Source: JBBDWK01 sp040902885 (GTDB taxonomy: Bacteria > Acidobacteriota > Terriglobia > Bryobacterales > Bryobacteraceae). From it: a stretch of 64,000 nt of DNA. Under the pieces are notes generated by a model. That model had not been told where the DNA came from and made no database searches. It saw only the letters and a list, made by a program, of their open reading frames with translations. The position numbers and the translations under genes were made by a program. The stretch lies in assembly GCA_040902885.1 (NCBI GenBank), contig JBBDWK010000099.1, positions 9,325-73,324 of the forward strand, written 5' to 3'. Of this stretch, positions 59,553 through 64,000 are shown piece by piece (the stretch's first letter is position 1; the number at the start of each line of letters is the position of its first letter).

Positions 59553-60925
59553 GCCAGGAACCGGGACTGGTGAAGGGGCTGGGGCTCCTGGACGCCACGA
59601 CCCTGGTGATGGGCTCGATGATTGGCTCGGGCATTTTCATCGTGTCGGCCGATATCGCGCGGCAGGTGCAGTCCCCGGGCCTGATGATCTGCGCCTGGGT
59701 CGCCGCCGCCGTTCTGACTCTGATTGCGGCTTTGAGCTACGGAGAGCTGGCTGCCGCCATGCCGCACGCCGGGGGTCAGTACGTCTACCTGCGGGAAAGC
59801 TTTGGTCCGCTCAGCGGATTTCTCTTCGGCTGGACCACCTTCCTGGTGATACAGACCGGCACCATCGCGGCGGTGGCCGTGGCTTTCGCCAAGTTTACCG
59901 GGATCTTCGTGCCGTGGATCGCGGCCGACCGCTACCTGTTGACCGCGGGCGGATGGGGCGTGAGCACCCAGCAGTTGACGGCCATCGCGGTGATCGTGTC
60001 GCTGAGCTGGGTGAACTCGCGGGGCATCCGCACTGGGGCCATGGTCCAGAACGGATTCACCTTCGCTAAGACAGCGGCGCTTCTGGCCCTGGTGGCTTTC
60101 GGCTTTTTACTGGGGCGCAACGAAACCGCGGTGAGCGCGAATTTCGAAGGGTTCTGGCGCAACGCGGATTGGAGCTTCGATGTAGTGCGGCTGGTCGGCG
60201 TCGCCATGGTGGGCGCGCTGTTCTCCTCCGACGCCTGGAACAACGTGACCTTCACGGCGGGCGAAGTGCGCAACCCAAGGCGCAATCTGCCGCTGGCGCT
60301 GGCCCTCGGGGTGGGAGTGGTTTCCCTGCTTTACATCGCCTCGAACTTCGTGTACCTGAGTGTTCTGCCTTTGGAGGCGATCCAGCAGGCGCCGGAGGAC
60401 CGCGTGGCCACCGCGGCGGCAGCGGTGATGTTCGGACCCCGTGCCGTGGAGCTGATGGCGGCGGCCATCATGATTTCGACATTTGGCTGCGCCAATGGAA
60501 TCATTCTGTCCGGCGCGCGCGTCTATTATGCAATGGCCCTCGACGGCCTGTTTTTCCGCCGGGCGGCCCAACTCCACCCGGAGCGCCGCACGCCGGTGTT
60601 CGCCCTGGCGATTCAGTGCGTCTGGGCGGTTCTGCTCACGCTCAGTGGAACCTACAGCGACCTTCTGGACTATGTTATCTTTGCAGTTCTGCTTTTTTAT
60701 ATGTTGACAATCGCGGGTCTTTTTGTTTTACGCCGGACCCGGCCGGATATGGAGAGACCGTATCGGGCCATCGGTTATCCGGTGCTGCCGGCATTCTACA
60801 TCGCCGCCGCGGGCCTGATCGAGGTCCTCCTGCTGCGGTACAAGCCCAACTACACATGGCCGGGACTCATCATCGTGCTGATGGGCGTGCCGGTCTACTA
60901 TCTTTGGCGGAGGAGAGCGGCATGA
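59528..60925 (+). CDS. APC-family amino-acid permease
   Basis: This 465-residue inner-membrane protein has about twelve transmembrane helices. It begins GLGLLDATTLVMGSMIGSGIFIVSADIARQV, with the unwound-helix motif GSGIF of APC transporters, then SYGELAAAMPHAGGQYVYLRE, FSSDAWNNVTFTAGEVRNPRRNLP and PDMERPYRAIGYPVLP. It resembles the LAT/steT-type exchangers. It is translationally coupled to thiE upstream and to a second permease downstream (ATGA overlap). The substrate is not clear. Confidence 0.88.
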   Translation: MATIDKKVSQEPGLVKGLGLLDATTLVMGSMIGSGIFIVSADIARQVQSPGLMICAWVAAAVLTLIAALSYGELAAAMPHAGGQYVYLRESFGPLSGFLFGWTTFLVIQTGTIAAVAVAFAKFTGIFVPWIAADRYLLTAGGWGVSTQQLTAIAVIVSLSWVNSRGIRTGAMVQNGFTFAKTAALLALVAFGFLLGRNETAVSANFEGFWRNADWSFDVVRLVGVAMVGALFSSDAWNNVTFTAGEVRNPRRNLPLALALGVGVVSLLYIASNFVYLSVLPLEAIQQAPEDRVATAAAAVMFGPRAVELMAAAIMISTFGCANGIILSGARVYYAMALDGLFFRRAAQLHPERRTPVFALAIQCVWAVLLTLSGTYSDLLDYVIFAVLLFYMLTIAGLFVLRRTRPDMERPYRAIGYPVLPAFYIAAAGLIEVLLLRYKPNYTWPGLIIVLMGVPVYYLWRRRAA

Positions 60926-62358
60926 GTCTTTTTCAGATTAAACCGATCGAGAAGATTCTGGGTGAAGCGGAAGCAAGCGATTCGCTCCGCCGGACGTTGT
61001 CCGCCCGCGCGCTGGTGTCGCTCGGCATCGGCGCGATTATCGGCGCGGGCCTGTTCTCGCTTACGGGCATCGCCGCCGCCAGCCATGCCGGCCCGGCCAT
61101 CGCGCTGTCGTTCGTGCTGGCGGCGTTCGCCTGCGCCTTCGCCGGCTTGTGCTACAGCGAATTCGCGACCATGATCCCGATCGCCGGCAGCGCCTACACC
61201 TACGCTTACGCCACAATGGGCGAGCTGATCGCCTGGATTATCGGATGGGATCTCGTCCTCGAATATGCCGTCGGCGCCGCGACAGTGTCCATAAGCTGGT
61301 CGGCATATCTGGTCAGCATCCTGCATGACGTGGGTATCGACCTGCCGCCGGCGGTAATCGCTTCGCCGTGGCAGCCGGTGCAGTTGCCCGACGGTTCCAT
61401 GGTCTACGGCATCGTCAACCTCCCCGCGGTCTTCATTGTGTGCGTTCTGTCGCTGCTGCTGATGAAAGGCATCCAGGAGTCGGCCTCGGTGAACAACGTT
61501 ATGGTCGTCCTGAAAGTCGCCGTGGTCATCGTCTTCATCGGCGTCGGCGTCTGGTACATCAACCCGGCCAACTACACTCCGTACATTCCCGAGAACACCG
61601 GCAAGTTCGGCGAGTTCGGCTGGAGCGGCATCGTTCGCGCGGCGGGCGTCATCTTTTTCGCCTATATCGGATTCGACGCCGTCTCCACCGCCGCTCAGGA
61701 AGCCAAGAACCCGCAGCGCGACATGCCTATCGGCATCATCGGCTCTCTGGCAATCTGTACGGTCCTCTACGTGGCGTTCGCCTCGGTCATGACCGGCATT
61801 GCCAATTACACCGAGTTCAAGGACGCTGCCGCGCCGGTCGCGGTCGCCATCGCCAAGACGCCATACGCCTGGCTGCAAACGGCCATCAAGTTCGCGATCG
61901 TCTGCGGCTATACTTCCGTCATCCTGGTGATGCTTCTGGGCCAGTCGCGGGTGTTCTTCACCATGTCGAAAGACGGCCTGCTGCCTCGCTTCTTCTCGGC
62001 GATTCACCCGCGCTTCCGAACGCCGTGGCGGACCAATCTGCTGTTCCTGGTATTCGTAAGCTGTTTCTCCGCGTTCTTCCCGATCTCGGTGGTCGGCGAG
62101 ATGACGAGTATCGGCACGCTGTTCGCTTTCGTCGTCGTTTGCGCGGGCGTGCTGGTGCTGCGGAAGACGCGCCCCGATATCAGGCGTCCTTTCCAGACGC
62201 CCTTCGTGCCGTACGTCCCCATCCTCGGCATCCTGGTGAACCTGATGCTGATGCTCGGTCTGGGATGGAGCAACTGGCTCCGGCTGCTTGCCTGGCTGGC
62301 TCTGGGCCTGCTGGTCTACTTCTTCTACAGCCGGCGCCATAGCCGGCTTCGCGGGTGA
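60922..62358 (+). CDS. APC-family (cationic amino-acid transporter type) permease
   Basis: This 478-residue permease has ARALVSLGIGAIIGAGLFSLTGIAAASHAGPAIALSFV, CYSEFATMIPIAGSAYTYAYATMGELIAWIIGWDLVLEYAVGAATVSISWS, FFAYIGFDAVSTAAQEAKNPQRDMPIGI and DIRRPFQTPFVPYVPILGI. These match the YhdG/CAT group of amino-acid transporters with 12-14 helices. The ATG at 60922 overlaps the previous stop. Two different APC permeases in one operon with thiE suggest import of amino acids or related cations. Confidence 0.9.
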   Translation: MSLFQIKPIEKILGEAEASDSLRRTLSARALVSLGIGAIIGAGLFSLTGIAAASHAGPAIALSFVLAAFACAFAGLCYSEFATMIPIAGSAYTYAYATMGELIAWIIGWDLVLEYAVGAATVSISWSAYLVSILHDVGIDLPPAVIASPWQPVQLPDGSMVYGIVNLPAVFIVCVLSLLLMKGIQESASVNNVMVVLKVAVVIVFIGVGVWYINPANYTPYIPENTGKFGEFGWSGIVRAAGVIFFAYIGFDAVSTAAQEAKNPQRDMPIGIIGSLAICTVLYVAFASVMTGIANYTEFKDAAAPVAVAIAKTPYAWLQTAIKFAIVCGYTSVILVMLLGQSRVFFTMSKDGLLPRFFSAIHPRFRTPWRTNLLFLVFVSCFSAFFPISVVGEMTSIGTLFAFVVVCAGVLVLRKTRPDIRRPFQTPFVPYVPILGILVNLMLMLGLGWSNWLRLLAWLALGLLVYFFYSRRHSRLRG

Positions 62359-62467
62359 AAACTTCCCCCCCGTGGCTTCGAAATGTCGAGCAATGGTTCT
62401 ATGCCGCACACCTCCAGAAAGGTTGAGGGTTTCTCCGGGTGGCGGTCGTGGTTTACCATGAGCGGAT

Positions 62468-62938
62468 ATGGCAAAGGCAAGCAACCCGGTACCACCCGGA
62501 TTCCAGACCGTCACGCCCCATCTCACTATTCGCGGGGCCGCTGACTACATCGATTTCCTGAAACGGGCCTTCAGCGCGGTTGAAATCAGCCGGGCGCCGG
62601 GACCCGGTGGCAAGCTCATGCATGCCGAGGTGCGCATAGGCAACGCGATCGTGATGTTGAATGACGACTTTCCGGAATTCGGACTGCCGCCTCTCGCGCA
62701 GGGCCGTTTGCCGGTTGCGTTGCACGTCTATGTTCCCGACGTGGATTCCTTATGGGCGCAGGCCACGGCGGCGGGCTGCCAGGTGACAATGCCGTTGGAC
62801 GATCAGTTCTGGGGAGACAGGTACGGGCAGGTAACCGATCCTTCCGGCTTTACCTGGTCGCTGGCAACGCACAAGGAAGATCTGACTACGGCAGAGATGC
62901 AGGAGCGGCTAACCAAGATGTTCGGCAGTCACGCCTGA
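62468..62938 (+). CDS. VOC-family (PhnB/glyoxalase-like) protein
   Basis: This 156-residue protein reads QTVTPHLTIRGAADYIDFLKRAFSAVEISRAPGPGGKLMHAEVRIGNAIVMLNDDFPEFG, then VALHVYVPDVDSLWAQATAAGCQVTMPLDDQFWGDRYGQVTDPSGFTWSLATHKEDL. This is the beta-alpha-beta-beta-beta pair of the VOC superfamily, PhnB/YdcJ-like branch. Members bind a metal and act on small ligands, but many have no known activity. It is convergent with the GlcG-like gene. Confidence 0.85.
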   Translation: MAKASNPVPPGFQTVTPHLTIRGAADYIDFLKRAFSAVEISRAPGPGGKLMHAEVRIGNAIVMLNDDFPEFGLPPLAQGRLPVALHVYVPDVDSLWAQATAAGCQVTMPLDDQFWGDRYGQVTDPSGFTWSLATHKEDLTTAEMQERLTKMFGSHA

Positions 62939-62964
62939 CATTCGCGCTGCCAGGGCGGCCGATG

Positions 62965-63456
62965 CTACTTCATCTTGGCCAGCGCGTCCACGCCGGCCTT
63001 GGCGATCTGGCCGTCCTGCTGCGAGGTGACCCCGCTCACGCCGATGGCGCCAACCACGGCGCCATCCGAAGTCAGCGGCAGACCGCCTTCAATCGGCATC
63101 GCGGCCGGGAGCTTCAGAATGGCGTTACGGCCGCCCGCAACCCCGTCTTCAAACACCTTGGTGGGCCGCTTGAACTTCACGGCGCTGGCGGCCTTTTCCT
63201 GAGCGACAGCCAGGCTGCCAATCTGCGTCCCGTCCATACGCTCGAGATACAGAAGGTGGCCGCCCTCGTCCAGTATGGCGATCACCACATTCCACTTATT
63301 GTTCCGGGCTTCGGTTTCGGCCGCGGCGGCAATGCGTTTGGCGCCTTCCAGGGTCAAAACCTTCCTTGTCGCGAGGCCCTGGCCGAAAGCGATCCCGCCA
63401 GCCAGGGCGAACGCCGCGGCGGCAAGCGCGTGTCTGAAAAAGAACCGATTCATCAT
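62965..63456 (-). CDS. secreted GlcG/HbpS-like haem-binding protein
   Basis: This 163-residue protein has a signal peptide (HALAAAAFALAGGIAFGQG), then LTLEGAKRIAAAAETEARNNKWNVVIAILDEGGHLLYLERMDGTQIGSLAVAQEKAASAVKFKRPT, GLPLTSDGAVVGAIGVSGVTSQQDGQIAKAGVDAL. This is the GlcG/HbpS fold, with the GVSG turn conserved. HbpS of Streptomyces degrades or senses haem outside the cell; other members are linked with glycolate use. It stands alone. Confidence 0.88.
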   Translation of the reverse strand: MMNRFFFRHALAAAAFALAGGIAFGQGLATRKVLTLEGAKRIAAAAETEARNNKWNVVIAILDEGGHLLYLERMDGTQIGSLAVAQEKAASAVKFKRPTKVFEDGVAGGRNAILKLPAAMPIEGGLPLTSDGAVVGAIGVSGVTSQQDGQIAKAGVDALAKMK

Positions 63457-63528
63457 GATGAACCAAGCTAATGCGCGGGGATGGCGGAAGTCAACTGGGA
63501 GCCTTTGTATACTGGTGGCTGCCTACCC

Positions 63529-63867
63529 ATGTCTACCCCAACGATCACGGCTCCCGGTGTGGGCGCCTCCGAGCGGGAGAATCTGACGCCGTTATATCAC
63601 GTCGTTCTGCTCGACGACGACGATCATACCTACGATTACGTCGTCGAAATGCTCCAGAAGTTGTTCGTTCAGAACCACGACGAGGCCTTCCGCCATGCCG
63701 AGGAGGTGGACCACACGGGCCGCACGATTGTGATGACTTGCGAGCTGCCGGAGGCTGAGTTCGGGAAGGAACAGATTCAAGGCTACGGTCCGGACTGGCG
63801 GCTGCCGCGTTCGAAGGGGTCCATGTCCGCGATCATCGAGCCGGCGGCCTGCGGCCAAGGGACGTAG
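63529..63867 (+). CDS. clpS: ClpS-like adaptor of the Clp protease
   Basis: This is about 112 residues. After a flexible N terminus comes LYHVVLLDDDDHTYDYVVEMLQKLF, which holds the ClpS core (normally NDDxTP, here DDDHTY). Then follow EAFRHAEEVDHTGRTIVMTCELPEAEFGKEQIQGYG and a C-terminal extension PDWRLPRSKGSMSAIIEPA not found in the typical ClpS. ClpS brings N-degron substrates to ClpA. I chose the ATG at 63529 because a TATACT box lies just upstream at 63509-63514; an earlier ATG at 63481 is less likely. Confidence 0.75.
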   Translation: MSTPTITAPGVGASERENLTPLYHVVLLDDDDHTYDYVVEMLQKLFVQNHDEAFRHAEEVDHTGRTIVMTCELPEAEFGKEQIQGYGPDWRLPRSKGSMSAIIEPAACGQGT

Positions 63868-63946
63868 GCGGGTGCCAAATACATGACTGATGCGAACAGC
63901 GAAGGAAAGGCTTCTCTCGAGTTGAAGCCATAGGCTAAACACACGA

Positions 63947-63970
63947 AAGGCCCGCTTGGCAGCGGGCCTT
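63947..63970. terminator. hairpin after the ClpS-like gene
   Basis: A 9-bp perfect stem AAGGCCCGC/GCGGGCCTT with loop TTGGCA lies 80 bp after the stop. There is no T-run, so it could be a weak terminator or another structured repeat. Confidence 0.5.
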
Positions 63971-64000
63971 AAAGTGGGTTTAAACCGGGCGGCGTCCTAC

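Noticed and set aside
21..63990. search for tRNA, rRNA and CRISPR repeats
   Set aside because: I saw no cloverleaf, no rRNA-like stretch and no regularly spaced identical repeats; the 17-bp tandem at 30451 has no spacers.

Overview
The window looks like a chromosome fragment of an Acidobacteriota bacterium of the Solibacter/Bryobacter group. Three things suggest this. There are three very large Oar-like TonB-dependent receptors with an N-terminal carboxypeptidase-regulatory (Ig-like) domain. A 1,301-residue secreted protein ends in the C-terminal domain known from Solibacter proteins. A family of GC-rich palindromic repeats is scattered through the sequence. The DNA is GC-rich and gene-dense, with two assembly gaps (30567-30576 and 43710-43809). 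I saw no rRNA, tRNA or CRISPR array.

Layout. 1-5111: a J-domain protein fragment and orphan modA, divergent from a dnaK-dnaJ-hspR heat-shock operon. 5565-8000: a SnoaL-like protein and two minus-strand orphan genes with one possible attC site. 8189-10818: a TetR regulator with a strong operator palindrome, a secreted protein and a Tat-exported aldo/keto reductase. 10907-20728: two TonB-dependent receptors, a tandem alpha/beta-hydrolase and a LysR regulator. 20706-24366: an alpha/beta-hydrolase/subtilase fusion and an enolase-superfamily enzyme. 24427-30450: a Phd/VapC remnant, galT, then a secreted redox cluster (CBM9-dicytochrome, quinoprotein, two small membrane proteins, RraA-like protein). 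31112-34546: a beta-repeat secreted protein, orphan vapB, miaB and a bifunctional nuclease. 34624-41969: a third receptor, then a five-gene minus-strand cluster (GmhA-like SIS, ROK, PfkB/HldA-like kinase, deoxyhypusine-synthase-like protein, HAD phosphatase). 42014-43088: a ParA-like ATPase and a small partner. 43307-45079: an array that reads as integron gene cassettes with three attC-like sites but no integrase. 45474-51878: topA, dprA and two toxin-type modules. 51925-53992: groESL behind a CIRCE element. 54069-64000: iolB, the giant secreted protein, thiE with two amino-acid permeases, a VOC protein, a GlcG-like protein and a ClpS-like adaptor.

The most unusual pattern concerns three unrelated toxin-type modules: Phd/VapC at 24.4 kb, an AbiEii-like nucleotidyltransferase at 45.8 kb and HigBA at 50.3 kb. 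Each sits between a direct duplication (48, about 300 and 64 bp) of the end or upstream region of a neighbouring housekeeping gene, so the resident gene stays intact. Near two of them lie copies of a roughly 60-bp palindromic repeat. A third copy of that repeat lies inside the 5' coding region of the quinoprotein gene. Together with the attC-like sites this points to active gain of small gene modules in an otherwise stable chromosome.
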